Assembly (NCBI RefSeq): GCF_042679605.1
Contig: NZ_JBHTMU010000030.1
Location: 1 to 54,213, forward strand
Source of the DNA: Litorisediminicola beolgyonensis
GTDB taxonomy: Bacteria > Pseudomonadota > Alphaproteobacteria > Rhodobacterales > Rhodobacteraceae
Reading direction: 5' to 3'
DNA: 54,213 bases
The stretch's first letter is position 1; every line of letters begins with the position of its first letter. The notes under the pieces are model-generated. The model did not search any database, was not told the origin of the DNA, and saw nothing but the letters and a program-made list of their open reading frames with translations. The translations under genes and the position numbers were made by a program. Of this stretch, positions 1 to 10,909 are shown piece by piece.

Positions 1-1
1 C

Positions 2-64
2 AGGTGCCCCAAGGTCTTCCTCTCGGCCATCGCTCTCGCCGCTATCGTCATCTACTGGCTATGA
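2..64 (+). CDS. Possible C-terminal end of a small membrane protein (partial)
   Basis: The first 64 bases keep one plus-strand frame open to a TGA at 62-64. It would encode about 20 residues, mostly Leu/Ile/Ala/Val and ending in Tyr-Trp-Leu, like the tail of a membrane helix. The start lies outside the window, so the gene cannot be identified. It would converge on etfA with the hairpin at 93-116 between them. The fragment is short enough for the open frame to be chance. Confidence 0.25.
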   Translation, partial: RCPKVFLSAIALAAIVIYWL

Positions 65-92
65 GTCCTGAGCCTAGGTGGAAAATGAGAAA

Positions 93-116
93 GGCCCGCC
101 TCTCACGAGGCGGGCC
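93..116 (-). terminator. Intrinsic terminator after etfA
   Basis: A perfect 10-bp GC-rich stem (93-102 with 107-116) closes a 4-nt loop. Read on the minus strand it is followed by a T-rich run (TTTCTCATTTT). It lies 39 nt beyond the etfA stop and should end the etfBA transcript. Confidence 0.75.
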
Positions 117-154
117 TGACAGATGTCTCATCGTCCGGAGACGGGACGCGGCGC

Positions 155-1081
155 TCAGAGCTTTTCGGTAAGCTCCGGAACGGCCTCGAAGAGATCGGCG
201 ACCAGGCCGTAATCGGCGACCTGGAAGATCGGCGCCTCTTCGTCCTTGTTGATCGCGACGATCACCTTGGAGTCCTTCATGCCCGCGAGGTGCTGGATCG
301 CGCCGGAGATGCCGACCGCGACGTAGAGCTCGGGCGCCACGACCTTGCCGGTCTGGCCGACCTGCCAGTCGTTCGGAGCGAAGCCCGAGTCGACCGCGGC
401 GCGCGACGCACCCACTGCTGCACCGAGCTTGTCGGCGAGCTTCTCGATCAGTGCGAAATCCTCTTCCGAGCCGACGCCACGCCCGCCGGAGACCACGATC
501 CCCGCCGAGGTCAGCTCGGGACGGTCGCTTTCAGCCAGCTTGTCGGACACCCAGCTCGACAGCGCCGGATCCTCTCCGGTCGCGACGTCCTCGACCGAGG
601 CAGAGCCGCCGGTGGGGGCCGCGTCGAAGGTCGAGGTCCGCACGGTCAGGACCTTGATCTTGTCCGAGGATTTCACCGTCTGCATGGCGTTGCCCGCGTA
701 GATCGGGCGCTCGAACGTGTCGGCATCGACGACCGAGGTGACGTCGGTCAGGACCATCACGTCCAGGAGCGCCGCGACGCGCGGCAGGATGTTCTTCGCA
801 TCCGTCGTGGCGGGGGCAACGATGTGGCTGTAGCCCTCGGCGAGCGAGGCGACCAGCGCCGAGACCGGCTCGGCCAGGCGGTGGCCGTAGAGCGCGTCCT
901 CGGCCACGAGCACCTTCGAGACGCCCTCGATGGTCGCGGCTTCCTCGGCTGCGGCTTTCGCCGATGCGCCGATGGCCAGGACCGTGACGTCGCCGAGCGA
1001 CTTGGCGGCGGTCACGGCCTTGGCAGTGGCGTCCATCGCCAGCGCGCCGTCGTTGATTTCGGCAAGCAGAAGAACGGCCAT
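155..1081 (-). CDS. etfA: Electron transfer flavoprotein subunit alpha
   Basis: The predicted product (308 aa) is the FAD-binding alpha subunit of the soluble ETF heterodimer, which passes electrons from acyl-CoA and related dehydrogenases to ETF-ubiquinone oxidoreductase. The C-terminal half carries the family hallmark: an SGGRGVGS loop, then LYVAVGISGAIQHLAGM and AINKDEEAPIF, which form the FAD site. The ATG at 1081 overlaps the etfB stop by one base (TGATG), showing translational coupling. A GTG one codon earlier is an alternative start. Length is typical for bacterial EtfA. In many relatives a 3-hydroxybutyryl-CoA dehydrogenase follows, but here a terminator comes directly after. Confidence 0.96.
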   Translation of the reverse strand: MAVLLLAEINDGALAMDATAKAVTAAKSLGDVTVLAIGASAKAAAEEAATIEGVSKVLVAEDALYGHRLAEPVSALVASLAEGYSHIVAPATTDAKNILPRVAALLDVMVLTDVTSVVDADTFERPIYAGNAMQTVKSSDKIKVLTVRTSTFDAAPTGGSASVEDVATGEDPALSSWVSDKLAESDRPELTSAGIVVSGGRGVGSEEDFALIEKLADKLGAAVGASRAAVDSGFAPNDWQVGQTGKVVAPELYVAVGISGAIQHLAGMKDSKVIVAINKDEEAPIFQVADYGLVADLFEAVPELTEKL

Positions 1082-1839
1082 CACACGATCCCCTTTTCTT
1101 TGAGTTTCGACACCAGCTCGTCGACCGATCCGACGATCTCGCCGGCCGCGCGGGCCTCGGGCTCGGAGGTCTTGACGATCTCGAGGCGCGGCGTGACGTC
1201 GACGCCGAAATCGGCGGGCGTCTTCTCGTCGAGCGGCTTCTTCTTCGCCTTCATGATGTTCGGCAGCGACGCGTAGCGCGGCTCGTTGAGGCGGAGGTCG
1301 GTGGTGACGATCGCGGGCAGCGAGACCTTGACGGTCTGCAGGCCGCCATCGACCTCGCGCGCGACCGTGGCGCTGTCGCCGTCGATCTCGAGCGTGTTGG
1401 CATTGGTCGCCTGGCTCCAGCCCAGAAGTGCCGCCAGCATCTGGCCGGTGGCGTTCAGGTCGTTGTCGATCGCCTGCTTGCCGCAGATGATCAGACCTGC
1501 GCCTTCCTCCTCTGCGACCTTGGCGAGGATCTTCGCGACGCTCAGCGGCTCGATATCCTGGTGCACGTCGTCCGCGGCGGTGACGAGAATGGCGCGGTCG
1601 GCCCCCATGGCGAGCGCGGTCCGGAGTGTCTCCTGCGCCTGCTTGACGCCGATCGACACCGCGATGACCTCGTCGGCCTTTCCGGCCTCTTTCAGGCGGA
1701 TCGCCTCTTCGACGGCGATCTCGTCGAACGGGTTCATCGACATCTTGACGTTGGCGAGATCGACGCCCGATCCATCCGCTTTGACGCGAACTTTCACGTT
1801 ATAGTCGATCACGCGTTTGACGGGCACTAGCACCTTCAT
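1081..1839 (-). CDS. etfB: Electron transfer flavoprotein subunit beta
   Basis: The 252-aa AMP-binding beta subunit of ETF begins MKVLVPVKRVIDYNVKVRV and carries the beta signature region with REVDGGLQTVKV and LPAIVTTDLRLNEPRYASL. It partners EtfA in fatty-acid and amino-acid dehydrogenation. A strong AGGAGG ribosome site lies 10 nt before the ATG (1850-1855). It is the first gene of a two-gene operon. Positions 1840-1992 hold its promoter region and the end of the upstream minus-strand gene; no clear -35/-10 pair could be fixed, although GATATA at 1906-1911 (TATATC on the coding strand) is a possible -10. Confidence 0.96.
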   Translation of the reverse strand: MKVLVPVKRVIDYNVKVRVKADGSGVDLANVKMSMNPFDEIAVEEAIRLKEAGKADEVIAVSIGVKQAQETLRTALAMGADRAILVTAADDVHQDIEPLSVAKILAKVAEEEGAGLIICGKQAIDNDLNATGQMLAALLGWSQATNANTLEIDGDSATVAREVDGGLQTVKVSLPAIVTTDLRLNEPRYASLPNIMKAKKKPLDEKTPADFGVDVTPRLEIVKTSEPEARAAGEIVGSVDELVSKLKEKGIV

Positions 1840-1992
1840 TCTTCGCGGTCCTCCTAGTCATGGGGCCCAGCCGCGCTGCGCTCCCGGTCAATCGGTCTCC
1901 GGCGTGATATAGGCTCGCGCCGGGTCGCAACAGATCAAAATCGTCACGTCATGGCGTTAGAACGCCGCGTTTTGCGGGGCGCAAGCGGTCGT

Positions 1993-3081
1993 TCAGTCGC
2001 AGATCGCCTGCAGCGCGCGCCATTCGGCGTCGCTGAGAAGCGGCGTGTCGCGCGGGACCGTGGCGCTGGGACGCTCGCGAAGGACCGCGATGCGCTCGGC
2101 GGGCTGGGGGTGGCTCAGGAAATAGGCGAGCGGTCCCTCGAGTTGGCCCGAGGTGTCGAGCAGGCGCTGGAACATGTCGATCATCGGCTTGGGTCCGAGC
2201 CCCTGCCGCCTCAGGACCGCCTCGGCGAAGACATCGGCGCGGATCTCTGTGGATTTGCTGTGCCGTGCGGCGATCAGCCGATCGGTCAGCAGAAGCACCA
2301 CGGCGCCGCCCGCGAAATCCCCGAGCACCACGGTGAGGATGCCCACCGTGCCCGCCGAGCGCAGCGCCTCGCGCACGCCGTCGCGGCTGTAGACATGGCC
2401 GATCTCGTGGGCGAGCACGCCTGCGAACTCTTCCGGTGTTTCCGCGAGGTCGAGAACCCCGCGCAGCATCAGGATATGGCCGCCCGGAAGGGCAAAGGCG
2501 TTGCGCTGGTCGCTCCGCAGGATGCGGACCGAGAGCTCGGAGGGAAGCGCGATCCCGCGCGTCAGTTCCCGCGTCAGATGGTCGAGCGCGGCGCGGCCGT
2601 CGGCATTCGTGCACTCGGTGATCTCTCCGCCCGAGGTGGTCGCGAGCGCGTCGATGATGTGGCGGCTCGACATCGCGCCGAGCGCGGCTTCGCCCTTGGG
2701 CGGAATGGCATCGGCCAGCCGGTTCGAGAGCTGCGGCACGATCACGAGGATGACCAGAAGGACCGCGGTCAAGGCGCCGAGAAGCCAGACCGTGAGCCGC
2801 TTGGCCGAGATCGCGGAGCTGCGCCGGAAGGGCATCGGCAAGTCGGCAAGGAGGCTGCGCTCGGGCAGGTAGAGGCGTCGCGTCCGGCCGCCGACGAGCC
2901 GAAGTGCCAAGCCCTCGGTCGCGGCCTGATCGGGCACCTCGCGGATGCGCTCGAGCGGCCAGCGTTCACGGCTGCCATCGGAGAGCTCCATGACCAGAAT
3001 GCCGTGCTCGCGGTCGAGGCTGATCGCGACCGGGTGCGGAACCGGGCAAACCCCGTCGAAATAGGCGCCGCGCAGGGTCAA
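1993..3081 (-). CDS. M48 family membrane metalloprotease
   Basis: The 362-aa protein has a hydrophobic segment at about residues 96-117 and a zinc-peptidase motif HEIGH at 225-229. Glu279 in STEIRAD is the probable third zinc ligand. This layout (N-terminal cytoplasmic part, one membrane helix, C-terminal catalytic domain) fits M48 quality-control peptidases; the substrate is unknown. I place the start at a TTG (3081) that overlaps the stop of the upstream DUF898 gene as TTGA. Longer in-frame starts would extend through that gene and add a low-complexity Arg/Pro stretch unlike the family. The two genes probably form an operon in which DUF898 supplies a membrane partner. Confidence 0.85.
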   Translation of the reverse strand: MTLRGAYFDGVCPVPHPVAISLDREHGILVMELSDGSRERWPLERIREVPDQAATEGLALRLVGGRTRRLYLPERSLLADLPMPFRRSSAISAKRLTVWLLGALTAVLLVILVIVPQLSNRLADAIPPKGEAALGAMSSRHIIDALATTSGGEITECTNADGRAALDHLTRELTRGIALPSELSVRILRSDQRNAFALPGGHILMLRGVLDLAETPEEFAGVLAHEIGHVYSRDGVREALRSAGTVGILTVVLGDFAGGAVVLLLTDRLIAARHSKSTEIRADVFAEAVLRRQGLGPKPMIDMFQRLLDTSGQLEGPLAYFLSHPQPAERIAVLRERPSATVPRDTPLLSDAEWRALQAICD

Positions 3082-4259
3082 AACGAAGCTCCGATATCTA
3101 GCGCATCGGCAAAGCCCTCGGCCTCCTCCGGAGCGGCGCGCGGGGTTTGCTTCAGGCGCGCAAGCTCGGAGGTGCCGGTGAGCTGCAGGCGCTCGGCGTA
3201 ATGGTGATAGATGGGACGGGTGACGAAGGTTGCGCGAAGGGCCGACCACAGGAGGAAGATCGCGAAGTAGAGCGGGACGCAGGCCAGTGCCAGGACGTAA
3301 GGCGGCAGGCCCGCGAGGGTGGAGAGATCGACGCCCAGCTTCTCGCCGATCTGGATCAGACGCGGACCGGACTGAAGCGCCACGATCGCGGTGGTGAAGG
3401 CCACGGCCGGTGGAAAGACCACGATCAGCGCCAGTGCATAGCCGCGGGCCATGAGGAGAAACACGCGGATCGGCGAGGGATCGAAGCGGAAGCCCAGCGA
3501 TCCCAGCGATTTGGCTTCGGTCAACCGCGCCAGGGCGGTCACCTGGAAATGCACGAGCCCGTAGGCGAGGACCGCGGCAGCGGCCACGCCGATGACCGTG
3601 CCCGCGACGCGGTGGCCGAAGATCACTGTTGTCGCAGCCGCCGCGGCGACGAGGACGCCCACGGCCAGGGGCACCGCCGCGGGGTAGAGCATCGCGACCG
3701 ATCCACTCTGGCGCAGATGGCCGTCACCGAAACGGGTTCGGTCGGTCAGGAAGCGCTCGAGCACGAAGACGGTGACCGGCATCAAGAGCCCCGCCGACAG
3801 GACCGCAAAGGCCCACCAGACCGTCGCCTTGCGCGCATAGGCCAGCGCGCCCTTGTCGAGCCCGAAGGTCACCCCGCGCCAGGCGGTGCGCGTCAGCTTG
3901 TAGCGGCGGGCGCGATATTTCGCGAAGAAAAACAGCATGATGAGGCCGCCGCCTGACACGACATAGGCGGGGCCGGTGTTTTGGAAGAGCGTCAGCCCGA
4001 AATAGACCAGGATAAGGTTCACGACGCCCACGTAGAGCGCGATCACCACCATCGCGGCGAGAAACCCCATCATCTTCTCTGTGGGGTCGCCGGTATATTC
4101 CAGCGGCTGCCCGCCGGGACGGAAAGACGACCAGAGCCAGCGCCTCACGCGCGTCTTCATCCAGAAGCGATAGAGGCCAAGCGTGAAGAGCGTCACGAGG
4201 CCCGTCCACATGGTGATGCGGAAGAGCGGGCGGGCGGGGCCGTCGAAGCCCACGCCCAT
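3078..4259 (-). CDS. DUF898 (YjgN-like) multi-pass membrane protein
   Basis: The 393-aa protein has about six to eight hydrophobic helices. Near its N terminus is the DUF898 signature: an aromatic-rich first helix ending in TLGLYRFWMKTRVRRWLW, followed by a short soluble loop with GEPLEYTG-like sequence (here GGQPLEYTGD). The biochemical role of the family is unknown. It starts at ATG 4259, 10 nt after the parC stop, and ends overlapping the M48 gene, so parC-DUF898-M48 read as one minus-strand string. YjgN-like proteins often sit beside M48 peptidases, so the pair may act on envelope proteins together (inference). Confidence 0.85.
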   Translation of the reverse strand: MGVGFDGPARPLFRITMWTGLVTLFTLGLYRFWMKTRVRRWLWSSFRPGGQPLEYTGDPTEKMMGFLAAMVVIALYVGVVNLILVYFGLTLFQNTGPAYVVSGGGLIMLFFFAKYRARRYKLTRTAWRGVTFGLDKGALAYARKATVWWAFAVLSAGLLMPVTVFVLERFLTDRTRFGDGHLRQSGSVAMLYPAAVPLAVGVLVAAAAATTVIFGHRVAGTVIGVAAAAVLAYGLVHFQVTALARLTEAKSLGSLGFRFDPSPIRVFLLMARGYALALIVVFPPAVAFTTAIVALQSGPRLIQIGEKLGVDLSTLAGLPPYVLALACVPLYFAIFLLWSALRATFVTRPIYHHYAERLQLTGTSELARLKQTPRAAPEEAEGFADALDIGASF

Positions 4260-4269
4260 CGGATCGGGA

Positions 4270-6582
<2,313 letters not shown>

Positions 6583-6741
6583 AGATGCTGTGATACTCCT
6601 GGCGCGAACCTCCGTAAAGCGCGGGCGAAAGAATTTCGGACCTTTTCCGGACCTCCGGCGTTTCAAGTGTGATATTGTCGCGGCGCCGATACCTGCTCTT
6701 GGCCGTAGACAAGTAACCGTGTTTCGTAGGGGGATAGACGC

Positions 6742-7365
6742 ATGGCGCGTTTTATGCTGCTGACTTTCGCCTTCTTGGGATGGGCGTTTTATGAGATGAG
6801 CGGCGGCTCGGATTTCGAGCCTGGCTGGTACATCGAATCCGCTGAAGCCAAGACCGTCGATCCGGCCGAGATGCCCGCGGTCGAGGTCGCCGAGGATGCA
6901 AGCGCCGAGGACCCGGCGCCCATGACCGAGATCGTCGCGCGCGCCGAGACCTCGCCGGAGACCTTCGCCGTCATTCAGACCGCAGCGCCTGCATCGTCCG
7001 CGGATGCCGCACCGGTCGTGAAGGCGTCGCTCCGGACCGACGAACCCGCGCCCGAGGCCCAGGGCCTGCGCGTGACGACCCGCAGCACCGCGGCCTCCTT
7101 CGACAGCAACGTGGTGATCGGCCGCCGCCAGCCTGCAAACGCGGTCGCAACCTCGACCGGCAGCGGCGATGTGCGTGAAGTTGCGGGCAGCCGCGTCAAC
7201 ATGCGCAACGGCCCCGGCACCAACTTCTCGGTGGTCGACAGCCTCTCGCGTGGCGCTCGGGTCGAGGTGATTGACGAGCCCGGCAACGGCTGGCTGAAGC
7301 TCCGCGTCGTGTCGACCGAAGAGATCGGCTGGATGGCCGACTACCTCGTAACCGCGTCGAACTAA
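6742..7365 (+). CDS. SH3 domain protein with N-terminal membrane anchor
   Basis: The 207-aa protein starts with a short hydrophobic segment (residues 1-18) that acts as an anchor or signal. A long Ala/Pro/Glu-rich linker follows, then a C-terminal bacterial SH3 (SH3b) domain from about residue 140. That domain has the typical VNMRNGPGTNFSVVDSL, GARVEVIDEPGNGWLKLRV and GWMADYLV. SH3b domains usually bind the peptidoglycan peptide, so a periplasmic cell-wall role is likely. A good ribosome site (AGGGGGA) precedes the ATG. It is transcribed divergently from parC; the 159-bp gap must carry both promoters, and a terminator follows. Confidence 0.85.
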   Translation: MARFMLLTFAFLGWAFYEMSGGSDFEPGWYIESAEAKTVDPAEMPAVEVAEDASAEDPAPMTEIVARAETSPETFAVIQTAAPASSADAAPVVKASLRTDEPAPEAQGLRVTTRSTAASFDSNVVIGRRQPANAVATSTGSGDVREVAGSRVNMRNGPGTNFSVVDSLSRGARVEVIDEPGNGWLKLRVVSTEEIGWMADYLVTASN

Positions 7366-7391
7366 GCCGCTTACACGCTGGAGATTTGAGA

Positions 7392-7421
7392 GCCGGGTGC
7401 GCCATCGCGCGCCCGGTTTTT
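7392..7421 (+). terminator. Intrinsic terminator after the SH3 gene
   Basis: An 11-bp stem (7392-7402 with 7407-7417, two G-U pairs) with loop CATC is followed by a TTTTT run. It lies 26 nt beyond the stop codon at 7365. Confidence 0.85.
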
Positions 7422-7527
7422 CGTTGCGCCTAACACCAACGGGATATGGCGCGGTTCCCCGGGTCAGGATACATCACTGGCCGCAGAGGCCCGGCTCGTG
7501 GGCCATTGTCTTGCGGGACAGTTCGGA

Positions 7528-8040
7528 ATGGCGCATCTCATTGCCTTGTCTGGCCTTCCGGGTGTCGGAAAATCCACCATCGCCGCCGAAGTCGCCCGCG
7601 CGCGCCGCGCCTGCTACCTGCGCGTCGACACGGTCGAGCGGGCGTTGGGGGAGAGCGTGCTCGCCATCGCCAAAGCCCAAAACGCGGGCTACCGGGCGAT
7701 CATGGCGGTGGCCGCCGACAACCTCCGCCTCGGGCTCGATGTCGTGGCCGATACGGTCAATCCGCTCGCTCTGACCCGCGGCTGGTGGCACAAGACCGCG
7801 CGCGCCGTGCGGGCAGAGTGCCTTGATGTCGAGATCATCTGCTCCGATCCCGCAGAGCATCGCCGCCGTGTCGAGGCGCGTCGCGCCCGCGATCCGGGGG
7901 CGGGCTATCCCGATTGGGCAGCGGTCGAAGCCCGACAATACGACCGGTGGGAGGGCGACCGGCTGGTGCTCGACAGCGCCAGGTTCTCCGCCGAGGATTG
8001 CGCCAAGCTGATCCTGTCGGCGCTGTCGGACGATTTCTGA
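7528..8040 (+). CDS. Small P-loop ATPase / predicted kinase
   Basis: The 170-aa protein is a minimal P-loop domain with Walker A GLPGVGKST near the N terminus and a RVDTVERAL segment where zeta-toxin/chloramphenicol-phosphotransferase-like kinases bind substrate. An Arg-rich lid (RRRVEARRARDP) and an aspartate-tryptophan region follow. The family phosphorylates small molecules, but the substrate cannot be told. I prefer the ATG at 7528, directly before the beta-strand leading to the P-loop, over a GTG ten codons upstream. It stands alone between the SH3 terminator and the SDR gene. Confidence 0.75.
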   Translation: MAHLIALSGLPGVGKSTIAAEVARARRACYLRVDTVERALGESVLAIAKAQNAGYRAIMAVAADNLRLGLDVVADTVNPLALTRGWWHKTARAVRAECLDVEIICSDPAEHRRRVEARRARDPGAGYPDWAAVEARQYDRWEGDRLVLDSARFSAEDCAKLILSALSDDF

Positions 8041-8128
8041 AAGCACGGGGCCCCGCGCCCGGGGGATTGCCCTCGCTGCGCCGACGCGCCATCTCCCGCA
8101 GCGATGCGTAAGTGACGGAGTGCCCCCG

Positions 8129-8956
8129 ATGTCCCGAAAATCCCTGCTTATCACCGGCTGTTCCAGCGGCATCGGATACGACGCGGCGAAACTCATGCAG
8201 GCGCGGGGCTGGCGCGTGTTCGCCGCGTGTCGCCGGGACGAGGATTGCGCGCGGCTGAGAGAGGAGGGGTTCGAGAGCCCCCTCATCGATTACGAGCGGC
8301 CCGAAACCTTCGAGGCGGCGCTGGCCGAGGTGCTGGACGCGACCGGCGGCACGCTCGATGCGGTCTTCCACAACGGCGCCTACGCGATCCCCGGGCCCCT
8401 CGAAGACGTGCCGGCGGAGGCGATGCGCGCGATTTTCGCGGCCAATTTCCTGGGCTGGCACGATCTCAACAACCGCATCCTGCCCGTCATGCGCAGGCAG
8501 GGGCACGGGCGCGTGGTGCTGAACTCCTCGGTCCTGGGCTTCGTCGGCACGAAATGGCGGGGCGCCTATGTCGCCACCAAGTTCGCGCTCGAAGGCTGGG
8601 CCGATGTCCTCAGGCTCGAAATGGCGCCGGAGAACATCCAGGTCGTCCTGATCGAGCCCGGTCCCATCGAGAGCGATTTCCGCAAGAACGCGGTCAAGGC
8701 TTTCGAGCGCTGGATCGACTGGGAAGCGAGCCCCCGCGCCGAGGACTACCGCGCGCGCCTGCTCGACCGTCTCTACAAGGGTTCCTCGGGGCGCATGACC
8801 TTGCCCGCCCGCGCGGTCTCGGAGGTGCTTTTCACCGCGCTCGACAGCCCGTCACCCCGCGCGCGCTACCGGGTCACGACGCCGACCCACGCCATGGCCG
8901 TGGCCAAGCGCCTCTTGCCGCCCGGGGTGATGGACTGGCTGCTCTCCAAGGCGTGA
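8129..8956 (+). CDS. Short-chain dehydrogenase/reductase (SDR)
   Basis: The 275-aa NAD(P)-dependent oxidoreductase is a classical SDR. The coenzyme glycine motif is TGCSSGIG (residues 9-16), the NNAG-like motif is HNGAY, the active-site serine is in LNSSVLG and the YVATK Tyr-Lys pair is present. A GPIES motif follows as in many SDRs. Thr-Gly-Cys with acidic-free downstream residues and CRRDED suggests NADP preference (inference). GGAG at 8117-8120 sets the ATG at 8129. The substrate is unknown; the closest recognisable type is the YbbO-like group. Confidence 0.85.
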   Translation: MSRKSLLITGCSSGIGYDAAKLMQARGWRVFAACRRDEDCARLREEGFESPLIDYERPETFEAALAEVLDATGGTLDAVFHNGAYAIPGPLEDVPAEAMRAIFAANFLGWHDLNNRILPVMRRQGHGRVVLNSSVLGFVGTKWRGAYVATKFALEGWADVLRLEMAPENIQVVLIEPGPIESDFRKNAVKAFERWIDWEASPRAEDYRARLLDRLYKGSSGRMTLPARAVSEVLFTALDSPSPRARYRVTTPTHAMAVAKRLLPPGVMDWLLSKA

Positions 8957-9036
8957 TCGCTGCGCCGATCTGACGCCTCGTCTCGACAAGCGCCCCGGCT
9001 AGGTGGTAGCGCCCTGTTGAAAGAAGGACCGAAGCG

Positions 9037-9240
9037 ATGATGCAAGACCCCCTGTTCATCCTGATCGCGGTGGTGATGCTCGCGGTCGTCGTGGTGCTGA
9101 TGCTCGGCATCGGCAGCTTCGCCAAGGGCGGCGAGTTCAACCGCAAGAACGCCAACCGCTTCATGCGCTGGCGGATCATCGCCCAGTTCGTCGCCGTGGT
9201 CCTGATCCTGCTTTTCGTCCTGATCCGCCGCGGAGGCTGA
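9037..9240 (+). CDS. Twin transmembrane (HIG1-type) protein
   Basis: The 67-aa protein has two membrane helices (about residues 5-28 and 44-64) joined by a polar loop KGGEFNRKNANRFMRWR. The NRxMRWR loop is the HIG1 family mark. Bacterial members are small inner-membrane proteins linked to respiratory complexes in mitochondria; the bacterial role is not settled. It begins with ATGATG, so the true start may be 9037 or 9040. It lies 7 nt upstream of the cobalamin adenosyltransferase gene and is probably cotranscribed with it. Confidence 0.8.
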   Translation: MMQDPLFILIAVVMLAVVVVLMLGIGSFAKGGEFNRKNANRFMRWRIIAQFVAVVLILLFVLIRRGG

Positions 9241-9247
9241 CACCCCA

Positions 9248-9820
9248 ATGGTCGTTCTGAACAAGATCTACACCCGCACCGGCGATGCCGGAGAGACCGC
9301 GCTTGGCGATGGCACGCGGGTGCCCAAGACCTCGACGCGGGTGGTGTCCTACGGGACGGTGGACGAGCTGAACGCGACGCTCGGTCTGGCGCGGCTCCAT
9401 GCCGAGGGCGATCTGGCCGAGGCCCTGTCGCGCATCCAGAACGATCTCTTCGATCTCGGCGCCGATCTCTGCCGTCCCGACATGGCCAAGGACGGCGAGG
9501 CGGGCTACCCGGTGCTGCGCATGGTCTCGGCCCAGACCGACCGGCTGGAGGGCGAGATCGACGCGATGAACGCCCGGCTCGAGCCGCTCCGGAGCTTCAT
9601 CCTGCCCGGCGGCAGCGCGCTGTCGGCGCATCTCCATCTCTGCCGCACCGTGGCGCGCCGCGCCGAGCGGCACACGCTGGAGCTTGCCGCCGAGGACGAG
9701 GTCAATCCCGCCGCGATCACCTATCTCAACCGGCTCTCGGACTGGTTCTTCGTCGCGGCGCGGATCGCCAATGACGATGGCCGCGCCGACGTGCTCTGGG
9801 TTCCGGGCGCCAATCGCTGA
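9248..9820 (+). CDS. Cob(I)yrinic acid a,c-diamide / cob(I)alamin adenosyltransferase, PduO type
   Basis: The 190-aa enzyme transfers the adenosyl group of ATP to the cobalt of reduced corrinoid, making coenzyme B12. PduO-type hallmarks are present: an N-terminal ATP loop TRTGDAGETALGDG, the central RTVARRAER helix and the C-terminal YLNRLSDWFFVAAR. The protein would be a trimer of four-helix bundles. It follows the twin-helix protein by 7 nt and is followed after 7 nt by the msrC-like gene, so all three are likely one transcript. It should supply cofactor to methylmalonyl-CoA mutase; a MeaB chaperone is encoded elsewhere in this window. Confidence 0.93.
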   Translation: MVVLNKIYTRTGDAGETALGDGTRVPKTSTRVVSYGTVDELNATLGLARLHAEGDLAEALSRIQNDLFDLGADLCRPDMAKDGEAGYPVLRMVSAQTDRLEGEIDAMNARLEPLRSFILPGGSALSAHLHLCRTVARRAERHTLELAAEDEVNPAAITYLNRLSDWFFVAARIANDDGRADVLWVPGANR

Positions 9821-9827
9821 GGCTGTC

Positions 9828-10286
9828 ATGCAGGTCGATTACGAAGAGCTCGCCCGCGGCATCCGCGGGCTCACCGAAGGCGAGGACGATCCCGTCGCGC
9901 TGATGGCGACCCTTGCCTGCGAGATCCACCATTCCGACGACCGCTTCGACTGGACCGGCTTCTACCGTGTGGTCGCGCCGGGGCTTCTGAAGATCGGCCC
10001 CTACCAGGGCGGCCATGGCTGCCTGACCATCCCCTTCGAGCGCGGCGTCTGCGGCGCAGCGGCGCGTGAGGCGACGACTCAGATCGTCGCCGATGTCGAA
10101 GCCTTCCCGGGCCATATCGCCTGCTCCAGCTCGACCCGCTCGGAAATCGTGCTGCCGGTCTTCGACCGGCACGGCACGGTCATCGCCGTTCTCGACATCG
10201 ACAGCGACCGCCCCGACGCTTTCACCGAGGCCGACCGCGACCAGCTCGAACCGATCCTGCGCGACGTCTTCGGACGTCTCGGGTGA
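9828..10286 (+). CDS. msrC: Free methionine-(R)-sulfoxide reductase (GAF domain)
   Basis: The 152-aa single GAF-domain enzyme reduces free Met-R-sulfoxide. The three cysteines that define fRMsr are all present: Cys65, Cys75 (in RGVCG) and Cys99 (in FPGHIACSSSTRSEIVLP), spaced as in E. coli YebR. This places it as a catalytic enzyme rather than a signalling GAF domain. The start at ATG 9828 follows the adenosyltransferase stop by 7 nt, and its own stop overlaps the LysE GTG start, so it is inside an operon. Confidence 0.9.
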   Translation: MQVDYEELARGIRGLTEGEDDPVALMATLACEIHHSDDRFDWTGFYRVVAPGLLKIGPYQGGHGCLTIPFERGVCGAAAREATTQIVADVEAFPGHIACSSSTRSEIVLPVFDRHGTVIAVLDIDSDRPDAFTEADRDQLEPILRDVFGRLG

Positions 10287-10909
10287 GTCTCGAAGGCTGG
10301 CTCGTCTTCGCGGGCTTCTGGGTGGTTTTCGTGACCTCGCCGGGCCCCAACGCCGTCAACTGCATCCGCAACGGGCTGGCGCTCGGCCTGCCGCGCGCGC
10401 TGATCGGCGTGACCGCGATCCTCACGCAATCGGCGCTTTTTCTCGCCCTGTCCGCCGCGGGGATCTCGGCCCTGATCCTGCACGCGCCCGGAGCGCTTCT
10501 CATCGCCAAGCTCGCTGGCGCCGCGGTGCTGATATGGCTCGGCATCCGCTCCTGGCGCGCCGCCGAGCGGCCGCTCTCCGGCGGCGACGAGGGGGCCGGG
10601 TCCGTCTGGCTGAAGGCCTTCCTCATCGCCACGATAAATCCAAAGAGCGTCGCGGGTTACCTGGCGGCCTTCACCCAGTTCGTGGAGCCTGACCTGCCGA
10701 TCTCGCGGCAGATGTGGGCGATCGTGCCGACCTCGCTCCTGATCACCGCGACCAGCTATTCGGGCTATACCGCGCTCGGCGCTTGGCTCGGGACACGCGC
10801 GCTGGGCGTCGTCGGCCAGACACGCGTGCGGCGTCTTCTGGCGGGATGTTTCCTGCTTTATGGTCTGGCTCTGGGCGCATCTGCGCTGCCATTTGGAGAG
10901 ATGGAATGA
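10283..10909 (+). CDS. LysE/RhtB family amino-acid exporter
   Basis: The 208-aa inner-membrane protein has about six hydrophobic helices and the family N-terminal signature TSPGPNAVNCIRNGLALG, plus the mid-protein NPKS motif (TINPKSVAGYLAAFTQF). LysE/RhtB proteins export amino acids or analogues; the substrate is unknown. It starts with GTG overlapping the msrC stop (GTGA) and its stop overlaps the GFA gene ATG, so it is translationally coupled on both sides. Confidence 0.88.
   Translation: MSLEGWLVFAGFWVVFVTSPGPNAVNCIRNGLALGLPRALIGVTAILTQSALFLALSAAGISALILHAPGALLIAKLAGAAVLIWLGIRSWRAAERPLSGGDEGAGSVWLKAFLIATINPKSVAGYLAAFTQFVEPDLPISRQMWAIVPTSLLITATSYSGYTALGAWLGTRALGVVGQTRVRRLLAGCFLLYGLALGASALPFGEME

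Noticed and set aside
155..1839. Long plus-strand frames over etfA/etfB
   Set aside because: They are frame shadows of strongly conserved minus-strand genes.
7528..8040. Zeta-type toxin
   Set aside because: It is a lone P-loop kinase without an antitoxin neighbour, so calling it a toxin is not supported.
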